64,000 bases of DNA from Bog-473 sp963736525 (GTDB lineage: Bacteria; Actinomycetota; Acidimicrobiia; Acidimicrobiales; RAAP-2). The stretch is from the NCBI GenBank assembly GCA_963736525.1, contig CAVTPF010000023.1:1-64000 (forward strand). Direction: 5' to 3'. The notes beneath the pieces are model-generated. The model did not search any database. It was given only the letters and a program-made list of their open reading frames with translations, and was not told where the DNA came from. Position 1 is the first letter of the stretch. Each line of letters begins with the position of its first letter. Made by a program: the position numbers and the translations under genes. Below, piece after piece: positions 1 to 8,405 of the stretch.

Positions 1-158
1 CGTCAGCGCCCCTAACCCTTGATGCGTTTGTAGCTGGGCCTACGGCGTTCCACCGATCCCATTGTGAAGGGCACCGATCCCGCTTCTCTGGTCGGTCGGT
101 CTAATCATCTTGAAGCCATTAGAGAGCTTCGCGGGCTGACTCCCAATACCGCAAAGGT

Positions 159-674
159 GTGGTGGTTGTTGCGACGACCAAGGGCTTGATATTCCTTGAA
201 CCCGACAGCGCAAACACTGTGATGGCCGTTGCATGGCGGCGGTTTTGTCGATTCGACGTGAAAGAACTAAATGATGGGTGCCAAGTGGTTGGGTTCAGCT
301 ATCTGTCTGCTGCGGTGACCGTCGATGAAAGGCTCGCCAAGAGGAAGCCGTTGAAGTCGGCTGAAGTAAGCACCCGCTTTCTCTACACGATGGCAACGGA
401 TGAGTTCTTCGACACCGTCGATTCCTACGTGAATGACCTAGGGATTCCCGAAGAAGTCCACCAGAATGAACTACCTGCTGTAGTCATGCCGAACGGCACC
501 CGTTGGGAGTGCGTGGGCCCACTCCCCAAAGGGCCACAACCGCCGCAGCCACTGATGCCAGCGTCGTCGCCATCACGCTCATCTTGGACATTGAGGATGG
601 AAAACGACCAGGGTCGAATGTCAGTTGACGCCCCACCGTCCCGGCATACCGGGTCACCTAGCCGAACCCCGTGA
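159..674 (+). CDS. hypothetical protein, possibly decayed at the 3' end
   Basis: I do not recognise this 171-residue product. Residues 1-125 look like a folded protein: balanced composition, hydrophobic beta-like stretches near the start (VVVATTKGLIFLE) and later acidic helical segments. The last 45 residues are Pro/Ser/Arg-rich and read like out-of-frame translation, so a late frameshift is possible. The start is uncertain. GTG at 159 is the first start after an in-frame stop at 120-122, and the intervening codons also look coding. No Shine-Dalgarno sequence stands out. It faces the conserved hypothetical gene that ends at 692 on the other strand. Confidence 0.4.
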   Translation: MVVVATTKGLIFLEPDSANTVMAVAWRRFCRFDVKELNDGCQVVGFSYLSAAVTVDERLAKRKPLKSAEVSTRFLYTMATDEFFDTVDSYVNDLGIPEEVHQNELPAVVMPNGTRWECVGPLPKGPQPPQPLMPASSPSRSSWTLRMENDQGRMSVDAPPSRHTGSPSRTP

Positions 675-691
675 AGAACCGCGTCCGTCCT

Positions 692-1255
692 TCAGTCCCA
701 GATGACCTTGGCCCGCTGGGCGGCCGCACGGACGTCAGAACCATCTACAACCGTGCTGTATTCATTATTGGCAGGGGGAGGCAGTGCCACAAAGATCTCC
801 AGAGGTCCATCGGGCGGCAACGGAAAGACCCAGGCACCGAATCTCCAACCTCCGCTGCCACCTCCGCCTCCGGCAAACCCCACGAAGGGTTCGGTGGGAA
901 CACCTCTTTCGTCCTTGGGCAGATCGTGCCTGCCGCGAGCAAGGCCGCGTCCACCGACACGGCCATCTGCAAAGCGGACACCGATTCGCACCATGCCTAT
1001 CCGCGGACGGTGCATCATCGCCTGAATTTCTTGGGCATGACGGGGATTGGTGAGGATCTGGACGTTGATACGAAACCCGTTCGGGTAGACGTCCAGGGTG
1101 GGAATGGCCACGACGGCGTTTTCCTCGCGACCGAGCACGGCATCGACGGCCAGCGTGGCGGGCAACGTGCCCTCCGACGGCCGATCCCATGCGGGCGGCG
1201 CCCACTGACGCTCAGACGGCTCCTGTGGAGGGGGCAGAGGTTCGAAAAAGCTCAC
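692..1255 (-). CDS. conserved actinobacterial hypothetical protein (187 aa)
   Basis: The product has the layout of a hypothetical family common in actinobacteria. It has an N-terminal Pro-rich segment ending in a 'PPxWxRPxE' turn, a beta-rich core (residues about 30-100), a Gly-rich stretch, then the hallmark 'WVFPLPPDGPLEIFV' strand and a closing 'DGSDVRAAAQRAKVIWD'. I know of no proven function. The frame is open upstream to 1429, but those residues are Arg/Ala-rich noise. The GTG at 1255, giving a start VSFFEPLPPP, fits the family length. No membrane segment or signal peptide is seen, so it is probably cytoplasmic. It appears intact despite its decayed neighbours. Confidence 0.68.
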   Translation of the reverse strand: MSFFEPLPPPQEPSERQWAPPAWDRPSEGTLPATLAVDAVLGREENAVVAIPTLDVYPNGFRINVQILTNPRHAQEIQAMMHRPRIGMVRIGVRFADGRVGGRGLARGRHDLPKDERGVPTEPFVGFAGGGGGSGGWRFGAWVFPLPPDGPLEIFVALPPPANNEYSTVVDGSDVRAAAQRAKVIWD

Positions 1256-1514
1256 CGCCGAACCACAGTAGGCGGGATTTACTGTCCGCTGACAGTGTCG
1301 CCGACCTGATGCGGCGGTATGGGGTACCCCGAAGCGGTGGAGTCGCGCCGCGCCCAATGGGGCAGTCTGAGACCTCTGGTTGGCCCAACGCCTACCATTC
1401 GCAACCGGCACTTCTCGCGCCCTGTCCAACTCGATACACCTCCGAGCGTTTCCGGGAGGTCAACAGAATCCCGACATCGACCGTTAGAGGTGTCGAAGTG
1501 GGTTCCGGCTGCCT

Positions 1515-3070
1515 CTAGGGAGACGCCGCCGGACAGCCGACGGCCCCAGCGCCAATGCTCTCGATCTGCACGTGATACACCGAGGATTGGCCCACTTCGC
1601 CGGACAGGTATCCCCGCATGGCTCCATGAGGGGTTTCTACGATCCACGTTCCTCCCTGTGCGGTCGATGTCGACAGGAGCGATCCGTAGAGGTTCTGGGC
1701 ATAGGCAAGAGTGTCTCCCACACGCAGACCGAGCTGTGTCTGGGCTTGATGTCCGACCCCGCCGAAGTAGAACCCTCCGCCCTGCGGATACCGGGAGGTG
1801 GAGCCCAATGCCATGTAGCCCACGAACTTGGCGTGTGAGAAGAACGCGGTGATCTCGTCCCGCAGCGCGTGGTGGCGTCGATCTGGCAGTTGCCGGGGCT
1901 CTGGAGCGTCTTCGTCGCTGTGGACTTGCCCAACAACTTGTCGAGGATTGCGGTGACTTTGGACTGAGAGTCGCCAAATCGGACAGTATTGATGCCGTCG
2001 CCAAAGAGAGTCGCCACGGGCTCGTCGGTGCTCTCCCACAGAATCTGAGATGCGCTCCCATCCGGGCTGATCGAGGCGATGGCGCTTCTGTCGGCGTATC
2101 CGTTGCCGTAGTAGGTGTCCACGTAGATCGTGCCGGCGGGGCCGACGGCGATGCCGTTGGGCGAGAAGCCACTGATGCCATGGAATGTGCCGGGGAAGAA
2201 GGAGAAGATGGTCTGGTCGCCTGTAGGCGACAACCGGACGACGGAAAGCTCGCTCATGGCGACCACTGAACCGTTCGGCGTCGTCACTAGCCCGCCGTTT
2301 CCGCGGGGGTAGATGTTCTGATCGCCCGGAGGCTCAGTGAGCTCCCCCGAGGGAGTGACCAATAGAACGGCCTTCGTGTTGAAGCCGAACAGGTAGAGAT
2401 CGCCGGCTGGGTCGAAGGCCATGCCGTCCACGCCGTCCGCAGAGCCATCCACCGCCGGTCCGCCCACCCCGTTGACGCCCTCGTGGGTCATGTCCGCACC
2501 GACCACCGTGACGAGGTTGCCGTTGGTATCGAGACGAAGCACCTGCTCTCCCGTGGCGATGTAGAGGCTGCCGCCAGGAGCGATGGTCACATCGTTGGGG
2601 GTGAGCGAAGCGTCGAGAGCGGGCGTGCCGTCCGAGACGAACCCGCTCACCTTGCTGGGCTCGCCGTCGCCCACGATCGTCGTGATCGTGCCGGTGGGCG
2701 AGATGGCCCGTACCCGCTCGTTCCCCTGGTCCGCGAAGTAGAGACTCCCATCGGACCCGAACGCCATGCCACCGGGGTCATCGATCTTCGCGTTCACCGC
2801 AGGACCCTCGTCCCCGGCGAAGCCCGGTTTCCCTGTCCCTGCCACCACGGTGAACCTCCCATCAGGGAGGCGTTCGAGTATCTGGTTGCGGGTCTGGTCG
2901 GCGATATAGAGGTTCCCGTTCGGCCCGACCGCTAGGGCCGTGGGACGAAGAGGGACAAAGGCGGCCTCCCGCGGTTTCGCAGTGCTCGACGCCTGGGCCG
3001 TACTCGCGTCGCAGGCATTCAGGAGCAGGCAAATACCGCCGACTGCCATAGCCAACTTGAACCGGCGCAT
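1515..3070 (-). pseudogene. NHL-repeat beta-propeller lipoprotein, frameshifted
   Basis: The gene starts at ATG 3070 with a lipoprotein signal peptide (hydrophobic core, then LLLNAC with Cys20 as the acylation site). NHL-type repeats follow at about residues 40-370, each with a 'PxGxLYIADxxNxRV' strand and a 'VAGTGxPGFxGDGGPA'-like turn, predicting an extracytoplasmic beta-propeller. At about 1868-1873 the frame is lost. The first frame stops at 1637 after Arg/Ser-rich noise. A frame one base away continues convincingly (HALRDEITAFF, then FYFGGVGHQAQTQLGLRVGD) to a stop at 1515. Inserting one base (ACCAC to ACCACC) joins the two. Whether this is true decay or a base-call error cannot be told from the sequence. 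The rejoined protein would have about 518 residues. Confidence 0.75.
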
Positions 3071-3088
3071 GGCGAAGTATGGCCGCTA

Positions 3089-3101
3089 GGAGACAGTCTC
3101 C
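3089..3101. promoter_or_regulatory. 13-bp palindrome upstream of the NHL lipoprotein gene
   Basis: GGAGAC-A-GTCTCC is a perfect inverted repeat 18 bases upstream of the ATG at 3070. The position would suit an operator or a leader hairpin. No regulator gene lies beside it and chance occurrence is possible. Confidence 0.22.
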
Positions 3102-3220
3102 GAGCGCGATCCAGAAGCGAGGCTGAACCGCCCGAATTGCCTGTGGGTTCAAACCGTTGCTTGGGAACCCCCGATGTGTCCCACTCTCCCTCATTGTTAT
3201 GGGGCAGTCGGTTGACCAGG

Positions 3221-4030
3221 TCAGCCCGGACGCGGTCCTTCGTGCTCGTCCAGATAGCGCTGTGCAATCTGCTTGTTCTTCTCGACCTGCCGCCAGATGT
3301 CTTGGGGATCGTCTAACCCGCTGCCGGTTCCAGGTGGCTTCACCGATTGAGCACCTACTGCCGGCCTTATCGATGTGCTGACCATGAAGATCACGGACAC
3401 CACAGTGGTCGCGAGACCTCCGAGCACGAGTCCCACGCAGGCACCGCCGAGTCGAGTCGGGATGGACCCGCTTGACAGCAAGTAACCAGAAATCGCTCCA
3501 CCGACCAGCAGGAAGCCATCGAGGAGCAGAACCCATCGAGCCAGGCCATACACGCCATGCCAGAACGAAGGCTGTTCAGACGTCGCCGGTAACGGGCCGC
3601 TGAAATGTTGCTCGCCACCGCTCTGGGTTCTGAACGACAGGTGTACCCCCCCGGAGTCATCGAGCCGATACAGCGCGGTTCCGGGTCCAATGATGGGACA
3701 GCCTGGTCCGATGAGCTTGCGTCGACCGTCGCCAGGTGTGGGGTTCCAGGTCTGGTCCATGAAGGACACGTGTGTCTCGTATGGATTCCGGCTTTCCTGT
3801 AACCGACAAATGATCCAAGGAGCTGAGAATCGCCTTGCCCGCCTCCAGAACCAGGCGAATATGATCATTGAACATGCGATTCCAGCGGTGAAGGCCGGTG
3901 CTAGCAAGCTGGCATCGTCGCTGATCGGACGAAGCGTGACATTGGCTGCCAGAGGCGGTCTACTGACTCCAACAACTGATCCAGCCCCGGCGACTGGGGC
4001 ACCCTGCTCGGGGTACAGGGGAAATCGCAA
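3221..4030 (-). CDS. hypothetical membrane protein (269 aa)
   Basis: Function not recognised. Three hydrophobic segments are clear: about residues 42-62 (ending FAWFWRRARRF), 163-183 (WVLLLDGFLLVGGAISGYLL) and 193-215 (VGLVLGGLATTVVSVIFMV). Between the first and second lies a soluble domain of about 100 residues with a Gly/Pro-rich beta-like pattern (PGTALYRLDDSGGVHLSFRT). The tail is charged and helical (QVEKNKQIAQRYLDEHE). The layout, helix then extracytoplasmic domain then two helices, is loosely like DUF3592-type proteins, but I cannot confirm that. Codon use looks coding, unlike the frames on the opposite strand. It lies 6 bases downstream of a possible small ORF ending at 4037. Confidence 0.58.
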   Translation of the reverse strand: MRFPLYPEQGAPVAGAGSVVGVSRPPLAANVTLRPISDDASLLAPAFTAGIACSMIIFAWFWRRARRFSAPWIICRLQESRNPYETHVSFMDQTWNPTPGDGRRKLIGPGCPIIGPGTALYRLDDSGGVHLSFRTQSGGEQHFSGPLPATSEQPSFWHGVYGLARWVLLLDGFLLVGGAISGYLLSSGSIPTRLGGACVGLVLGGLATTVVSVIFMVSTSIRPAVGAQSVKPPGTGSGLDDPQDIWRQVEKNKQIAQRYLDEHEGPRPG

Positions 4031-4036
4031 CTCGCC

Positions 4037-4219
4037 TCATCTGAGGGTCAGTTCGACGATGGGAGCGTCCGGGACCATCAGCCACGTCAGGAGTGCCTCG
4101 TTCACCCTCAGACGCTCGGGCAGCTCTGTGACAACCGCGGCTGATCCGTCAGGTTCGGCACGTAAAATCGTGACGCCTACGTCAGTCACGAGACACAGGT
4201 GCGACGGCCCCTCATCCAC
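4037..4219 (-). CDS. possible small protein (60 aa)
   Basis: The GTG at 4219 opens a 60-residue frame whose product (LCLVTDVGVTILRAEPDGSA, later ELPERLRVNEALLTWL) has the balanced composition of a real protein. It ends 6 bases before the start of the membrane-protein gene at 4030, a gap typical of an operon. The frame stays open upstream to 4297, but that part is Arg/Pro-rich. No homologue is recognised and the purine-rich stretch GGAAAAGG sits too close to the GTG for a standard ribosome-binding site, so this is tentative. Confidence 0.3.
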   Translation of the reverse strand: MDEGPSHLCLVTDVGVTILRAEPDGSAAVVTELPERLRVNEALLTWLMVPDAPIVELTLR

Positions 4220-4338
4220 CCTTTTCCGAGGGGCCGCTCCGCGTAGCGGCCACCTGACGGCAGGTCCACCTCGAACGCCTGGGCCGTTCCAGGGCAACCC
4301 CGGGCGCAGCCCCTTTTCACGGGTTTACGCTGGCCTCC

Positions 4339-4569
4339 GTGTCGGTCGAGATGGAGCCCGAGGGAGTCCTCCTGCACCTCCTGGGTGATGACGACTCGGC
4401 ACCCACTTCGGGCCTGTGGCACCTGGCCGACGTCGCGCGGGCACTGACCATTTGCGGCATTGACGTCGGTTACGGCAACCCCCGCCTGCCGTGGGAGCAC
4501 ACGCCAGAGAATCGCCGCTGTCGGATGTGCTTGGGCCGGATCGCCGACTGGCGACCGATTCCGGGCTGA
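4339..4569 (+). CDS. small Cys-containing protein, zinc-ribbon-like (76 aa)
   Basis: The product has a 'LWHLADVARALTICG' segment, a Trp (LPWEH) and a closing 'CRMCLGRIADW'. An 'HL..tlCG' arm followed about 30 residues later by CxxC is a recurring small actinobacterial pattern and could bind Zn. The gene at 12750 has the same plan. GTG 4339 and the internal ATG 4351 are both possible starts. The downstream gene overlaps it or begins at its stop codon. Function unknown. Confidence 0.5.
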   Translation: MSVEMEPEGVLLHLLGDDDSAPTSGLWHLADVARALTICGIDVGYGNPRLPWEHTPENRRCRMCLGRIADWRPIPG

Positions 4570-4946
4570 CCGTCCCCCGCCCCGGCGACGTCTCCCCCGG
4601 CTTCATCGCCGAAGCCGGACGGTGCTGGCGGATGCTTTACGACCGGAACCTCCAGGCGACCCAGTGCGACGAACGTCCCGCGTGGACCGGGCGGTGGCGC
4701 TCACCGAGGGGTGCCCGCTGGTGGGTCGTGTGGGCCTGCCCAGATCACCTCCACGGGCTGACGGGTCTGCGCGAGTTTGGGCGGCGGCGCTCACACGAGA
4801 AATCGGCCCCGCCGCCTGATCATGAGCAGGGCCGATTCTCATGGGAAAACGGCGGGAGAGCACGTACGCGCCGCTTGATATGTAGGTCGGCAGCTGCTGT
4901 TATTCCGTTGAGCATCCGTTGTTTTGCCTGGACCTTGAGTGGGTAG
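4491..4946 (+). CDS. conserved small actinobacterial protein
   Basis: The informative part runs from about 4573 to 4790: a Pro-rich lead (VPRPGDVSPGF), 'GRCWRMLYDRNLQATQC', 'RPAWTGRWRSPRG', then 'WWVVWACPDHLHGLTGLREFG'. I recall similar short proteins in actinobacterial genomes, with conserved Cys/Trp/His and no known role. The start is unclear: GTG 4491 or GTG 4527 would overlap the upstream gene, and no ATG lies near the conserved part. The last 50 residues read through a terminator-like hairpin at 4797-4840, so the natural stop was probably near 4800 and may have been lost by a frameshift. Confidence 0.5.
   Translation: MGAHARESPLSDVLGPDRRLATDSGLTVPRPGDVSPGFIAEAGRCWRMLYDRNLQATQCDERPAWTGRWRSPRGARWWVVWACPDHLHGLTGLREFGRRRSHEKSAPPPDHEQGRFSWENGGRARTRRLICRSAAAVIPLSIRCFAWTLSG
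4797..4840 (+). terminator. hairpin, 9-bp perfect stem, terminator-like
   Basis: AATCGGCCC (4801-4809) pairs with GGGCCGATT (4829-4837), and GAG/CTC extend the stem around one bulged A. The loop is about 19 bases. There is no T-run after it. It lies just past the conserved part of the small-protein gene and probably ends that transcript. Confidence 0.45.
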
Positions 4947-4989
4947 AGCTCGTGTCGGGTTCGGGCTCGCACACCCAAATGAACCCACT

Positions 4990-5037
4990 GCGCAGCAGCC
5001 CCCGGGTTTCCGCTTGGCGACCCGGGGGCTGCTGCGC
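4990..5037. terminator. 18-bp perfect inverted repeat hairpin
   Basis: GCGCAGCAGCCCCCGGGT (4990-5007) is perfectly complementary to 5020-5037, with a 12-base loop. It is followed by GTTTTC. It is the most stable structure seen in the window and could terminate transcription in either direction. Confidence 0.65.
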
Positions 5038-5110
5038 GTTTTCGGCTGGTAGCCAGCCCGGTCTATTCCCTGCCGGGGCAGTAGACAGGACGGTTAGTGC
5101 CTGCCAGACT

Positions 5111-5130
5111 GACCCCGGCACGCCGGGGTC
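5111..5130. terminator. 8-bp GC-rich hairpin followed by TTCTTC
   Basis: GACCCCGG (5111-5118), loop CACG, CCGGGGTC (5123-5130), then TTCTTC. This is a classic compact intrinsic-terminator shape for the + strand. No intact + strand gene lies directly upstream. Confidence 0.5.
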
Positions 5131-5195
5131 TTCTTCACCGCCTGACCCCAGGGGTGGGTCTCCCGCCAAGTCCACCGCACGTGCCACCAGCGAGA

Positions 5196-5227
5196 CGACC
5201 CCGGCCCGGGTAATCGGGCCGGGGTCG
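5196..5227. terminator. 13-bp hairpin between hairpin cluster and methyltransferase
   Basis: CGACCCCGGCCCG (5196-5208), loop GGTAAT, perfect complement at 5215-5227, then CTTCGTCCTCTTC. It lies about 160 bases beyond the 3' end of the minus-strand methyltransferase gene and may block read-through either way. Confidence 0.5.
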
Positions 5228-5390
5228 CTTCGTCCTCTTCGGCAGTTGGTGCCCCCGGGTTGATGAAAGTAATGGGACCAGGGTCCGCGTCTGCCGCGTC
5301 TGCCGGAATCCAACACCGTCCATCGTCTCTGTCGTCTGACCTCTCGGCCTGGCTGACAGCGGCCCTGCGATTGGCCCCTCCTGACAACTG

Positions 5391-6176
5391 CTACTTGGGC
5401 TGCGTGGCAACGGCGACCACTGCGAAGGCGTCGGTGGCCTGGTGCGGCACATCTTCGATGCGATGGAAGGCGACATCGTCGAACGTCAGCTCCCGGGGGA
5501 TCCCCGTGGCAGCCTCCTCCCAGAAGTTGGGGAAGTACTGGTAGTACATCTCCACGCGGTCGAAGTACGCCGCCAAGGTCCGTTCAAGCGATCGGGCGGT
5601 GAACTCTTGGACGTGGGAAGGGTCCATATGGCGTCGGCTCTGATAGCGGTTATAGGTCATGGTGCGATTCGGAGTGCCCACCACGAAGGTGCCTGTCGGC
5701 GTCATCATCGACACCTCGTTCTCCACATAGGTGAAGTAGTCCTCCAAGTGCTCGATCGTCTCCATGGAGAGCACTACATCGAAGCCACCGATACCGAGTG
5801 CGGCCCCGAGATTGGGCGCGCAGGCGTTGGCACAGAGGAACTGGGCGTTGGTGAGCTGAAACCTTTCCGCCAGTCCAACGACGTTCGGGTCGAGATCGAT
5901 CCCCACGACGTCGGCACACCGGGGCGACAGAAGCGCCACACCGAAGCCGCTGCCGCAACCAAAGTCGAGCACGTGATGCTCGGGCCGCACGAAGAGCTGT
6001 GCAGCCCAAACGTAGCGGGAGACGTGGAGAATCGTGTCCAACGAGTAGGGCGGGCTGCTCTGGAGTACGAAGCGGGCGTGCGTCTCGGGTCGCACGGACG
6101 CCGAGTCCGCCGACACCATCCATCCCGGCACTTCCGTGGGGGCAGTGGTCGGAGACGAGGAGGGATAGGAACTCAT
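5391..6176 (-). CDS. class I SAM-dependent methyltransferase (261 aa)
   Basis: This is a Rossmann-fold methyltransferase of the Methyltransf_11/UbiE-like type, substrate unknown. Motif I is VLDFGCGSGFGV (residues 69-80). The acidic ribose-binding loop is GIDLDP (93-98). The post-motif VVLSMETIEHL lies near 134-144, followed by 'TPTGTFVVGTPN', the usual strand after the lid. The sequence is unbroken. The first 25 residues are Ser/Thr/Pro-rich and a later start is possible. The SETIEHLED-type motif is typical of enzymes acting on small molecules or lipid-linked sugars. The small membrane-protein frame at 6186-6494 lies 9 bases upstream on the same strand. Confidence 0.85.
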   Translation of the reverse strand: MSSYPSSSPTTAPTEVPGWMVSADSASVRPETHARFVLQSSPPYSLDTILHVSRYVWAAQLFVRPEHHVLDFGCGSGFGVALLSPRCADVVGIDLDPNVVGLAERFQLTNAQFLCANACAPNLGAALGIGGFDVVLSMETIEHLEDYFTYVENEVSMMTPTGTFVVGTPNRTMTYNRYQSRRHMDPSHVQEFTARSLERTLAAYFDRVEMYYQYFPNFWEEAATGIPRELTFDDVAFHRIEDVPHQATDAFAVVAVATQPK

Positions 6177-6185
6177 GGACGGACG

Positions 6186-6494
6186 CTACTGACAGGAGAC
6201 TCGGCTGAGGCGATTGCGGACCAAGACTCCGCCGTGTTGCTCGACGACACCCATACGCACAGCGTAAAAGGCGCACCACACCCCGACCGCCCCTCCAATG
6301 AAAAGCAAGACGATGCTCATGGCGGGATGTCCTGAGAATTGAGCATTTGAGAGTGCGAGTCCTCCGAAACCTTGACCGAGGAACGGGAGCGAAAAGAAGA
6401 AGAAGACCAGTGCGATTGGCCGGACGTCTCCGCTTCTGTATGTCCGAGACAATCCAGCAGTCTCCATCCCTATCGCCCTCCGACCGCCGGTCAC
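6186..6494 (-). CDS. small two-helix membrane protein, perhaps a truncated PH-domain protein
   Basis: The 102-residue product has two hydrophobic stretches (PIALVFFFFSLPFLGQGFG, and SIVLLFIGGAVGVWCAFYAV) followed by 'VVEQHGGVLVRNRLSRV' and an immediate stop. Actinobacterial bPH-type proteins have the same order: two helices, then a 'gv.vrN..rt..v.w' strand that opens the PH domain. The rest of that domain is missing, so this may be a 3'-truncated remnant. It ends 9 bases before the methyltransferase start at 6176. A downstream ATG near residue 10 is an alternative start. Confidence 0.42.
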   Translation of the reverse strand: MTGGRRAIGMETAGLSRTYRSGDVRPIALVFFFFSLPFLGQGFGGLALSNAQFSGHPAMSIVLLFIGGAVGVWCAFYAVRMGVVEQHGGVLVRNRLSRVSCQ

Positions 6495-7037
6495 TCTCAG
6501 ACTAAGAGATCCAACCTACGAAGAGCATGGGCAAAAAGGCCCATATGCGCTCGCAACCTGCGAACTGGGCCACTCTCCACCACGTCGTATAGGGCACCAG
6601 GACACCGCTCTCCGGATCGGCACGGAGCCAACGGTCGGCGTCGATTCTCGTCGAAGTGTTCCTTTGCAGCGTGCTTGGCTTTGTGCTCTCTGGAGTACGG
6701 ACCACGTAGGCACTGAACCGATTCCGCCTGGTTCTCCGCAGGTCCATCCCTGTCGCCACACCCGGCGCAGAACACCGCCCAAGCCGGTTGTCTTCACCGT
6801 CCGAGGTCCAGCGTCCATTCGCGTCATGACACCAGGCAAGACGCAGCTGACGTGCGTACAGGAAATGGTGGTGCCCGTCGGAGTCCGCACGAAATGTTGC
6901 CCCACCCTCCCGGCAGCGGCTGGGGGCAGGTCGGCCCGAGGATTCGTCCGTCGCACGGAGCAAGGGCTTCGCCGCGCTCAGAGCTGGTCGGCACGCCAAG
7001 GTTGCGCAGCTCGGATCGTTTTCGCGCCAAGCTAGGG
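6495..7037. other. 543-bp stretch without a recognisable gene
   Basis: Open frames exist on both strands, but none has a coherent composition. The best is on the minus strand and contains 'HHFLYARQLRL' and 'WCHDANGRWTSDGEDN', with a hydrophobic end near 6510, but no family is recognised. With the broken genes on either side, it probably holds decayed coding sequence. Confidence 0.45.
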
Positions 7038-7778
7038 ATGGTGCGGATCGACTACGAACAGGCGAGGCACTACAGGGCAGGTCGGGAAGTGCCTCTCGAG
7101 CAGATCGAGCCCTGGCGTCCGGTCCTCAGTGCGTTCCTTCGACCGGGAGACGAGCCTCTTCTCGATCGGGGCCGGTCCCGGCCTGTGGACGAGAGCCTTC
7201 GTCACTTGGTTCGACGCCGCGGTGATCGCACTCGAGCCCTCCTCGGGTATGCGGGAGGTGGGCGCGCAGATCGGCTTGCCTTCGCGGGCGTGCTACGTGG
7301 CTGGCAGCGCCGAGCACATCCCCCTCGCCAGCGCTGTATTCCGCGCTGCCTGGCTCTCCACCGTTGTGCACCACCTAACCGACCTCTCCGCGTGCGCCAC
7401 GGAACTACGCAGGACTCTCACGGAGGGTGCCCCAGTGATGATCCGTAATTCGTTCCCCGGGCGCCTCGAAGAGGTGGAACTTTTCAGGTACTTCGCCGCC
7501 GCTGCCGCCGTAGCCGCCCACTGGCCCACCCTGGAGCAGGTCGTAGGCACCTTCACCGAAGCCGGATTCACCCAGAACCAAGTCGTCACAGTGCGAGAGG
7601 AACGCTGGCCAGAGCTGCAGCTTTTCGAGCTTGGGCAGTGGCGATGAGGAACACCGACTCCCCCCTCGCACCAATCTCGGATGGCGAGTTTGCCGAGGGA
7701 CTGAGGAACATCGAGGGTACGATCGCTCGAGGCGAACGGCCCCGTCCAACGGGCACGGATCTCGTAGTCCTGACTTAG
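7038..7778 (+). pseudogene. class I methyltransferase, broken by at least two indels
   Basis: The frame from ATG 7038 encodes 'MVRIDYEQARHYRAGREVP', then 'PWRPVLSAFLRPGDEPLLD', the usual N-terminus of a small SAM methyltransferase. At 7161-7170 it breaks inside motif I. Restoring two bases (CTCGATCGGG to CTCGATATCGGG) gives LLDIGAGPGLWTRAF, and the new frame runs on (VIALEPSSGMREVG, AGSAEHIPLA, STVVHHLTDL) to an early stop at 7645-7647. A third frame from about 7643 supplies the family's C-terminal motif (LAPISDGEFAEGLRNIE, then TGTDLVVLT) and stops at 7778. Two independent frame breaks make this a decayed gene rather than a single base-call error. Confidence 0.75.
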
Positions 7779-7814
7779 AGCGGGCCCACGCCTGCTGTTA
7801 ACTCACCCCGCTCT
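7777..7814 (+). terminator. 8-bp hairpin at the end of the methyltransferase remnant
   Basis: AGAGCGGG (7777-7784) pairs with CCCGCTCT (7807-7814) across a 22-base loop. It begins inside the stop codon of the remnant. It may be its old terminator. Confidence 0.3.
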
Positions 7815-8405
7815 TCCATGAACTGTGCCTTCCAAGACTCAGGTCTTCTGTTCCAGTGCCGCCAGCAGTCCTTTTGGGCCGGCAACCGTTCTGGAAAGAC
7901 TGAGGTCGCCCGCTTCGAACCTTAGGAGGCATTTTTCCATCCGTCGGAACTGCCTGGCCTCTCGGTCGTCGTCCTCTCCTCTCATCATCAAATGATTGCT
8001 CTCGCGCTGCGAGGTGACGCCTTCCCGGCGTACACGTCGACGCCACCGTCAACGAGAGAGGAGGCAAGCTCTGTCCCCGGATACACTGCGGCATGGCTCG
8101 GAGTTGGCGAGCTCGCACCCCAAGACCGATTTGGTTTAGCGACACTCACGAGGCCGAGGCCAAGGCGGCAGAGCTGCGCAAGCCGCCCAGCCGGTTCGGG
8201 AAGTGGGCCCTGCGACGACTCGGGTACAGGGGGATCTCAAGACGCGGGCACCGCATGCGCAGACCCGACACCCTCATGAGCACCCCGTCCACCGGCCTCC
8301 AGCGAACTGAGCTCGCCTCGAAGAACTACTTAGCCTCGAAGTGCCGGAGTGTCCCATCCTCATGTACGGCGATAGGGCCCCACCCCCCTGGTGCGGAGAG
8401 CTGTC
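7815..8405. other. 591-bp stretch with at most one doubtful small ORF
   Basis: Nothing is recognised with confidence. A + strand frame from ATG 8093 encodes 47 plausible residues (FSDTHEAEAKAAELRKPPSR, then FGKWALRRLGYRG) before turning into Arg/Ser/Pro-rich noise. It has no ribosome-binding site. If real, it is a small basic protein that has lost its end. Confidence 0.4.

Larger units (their letters stand above)
4947..5390. other. 444-bp gene-free stretch packed with hairpins
   Basis: No coding frame is convincing here. The stretch holds three strong stem-loops (4990-5037, 5111-5130, 5196-5227, listed separately). Two weaker ones are GGCTGG-TAG-CCAGCC at about 5042-5056 and a GTCTA/TAGAC stem enclosing CTGCC/GGCAG at about 5060-5090. 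I looked for tRNAs because such hairpins often follow tRNA genes. Nothing folds as a cloverleaf; the GGTTCGGG at about 4958 lacks a pairing T-stem. Confidence 0.6.

Noticed and set aside
4940..4985. Possible tRNA 3' half near the hairpin cluster (GGTTCGGGCTC, ACCCA)
   Set aside because: The T-stem does not pair and no 5' half is present.
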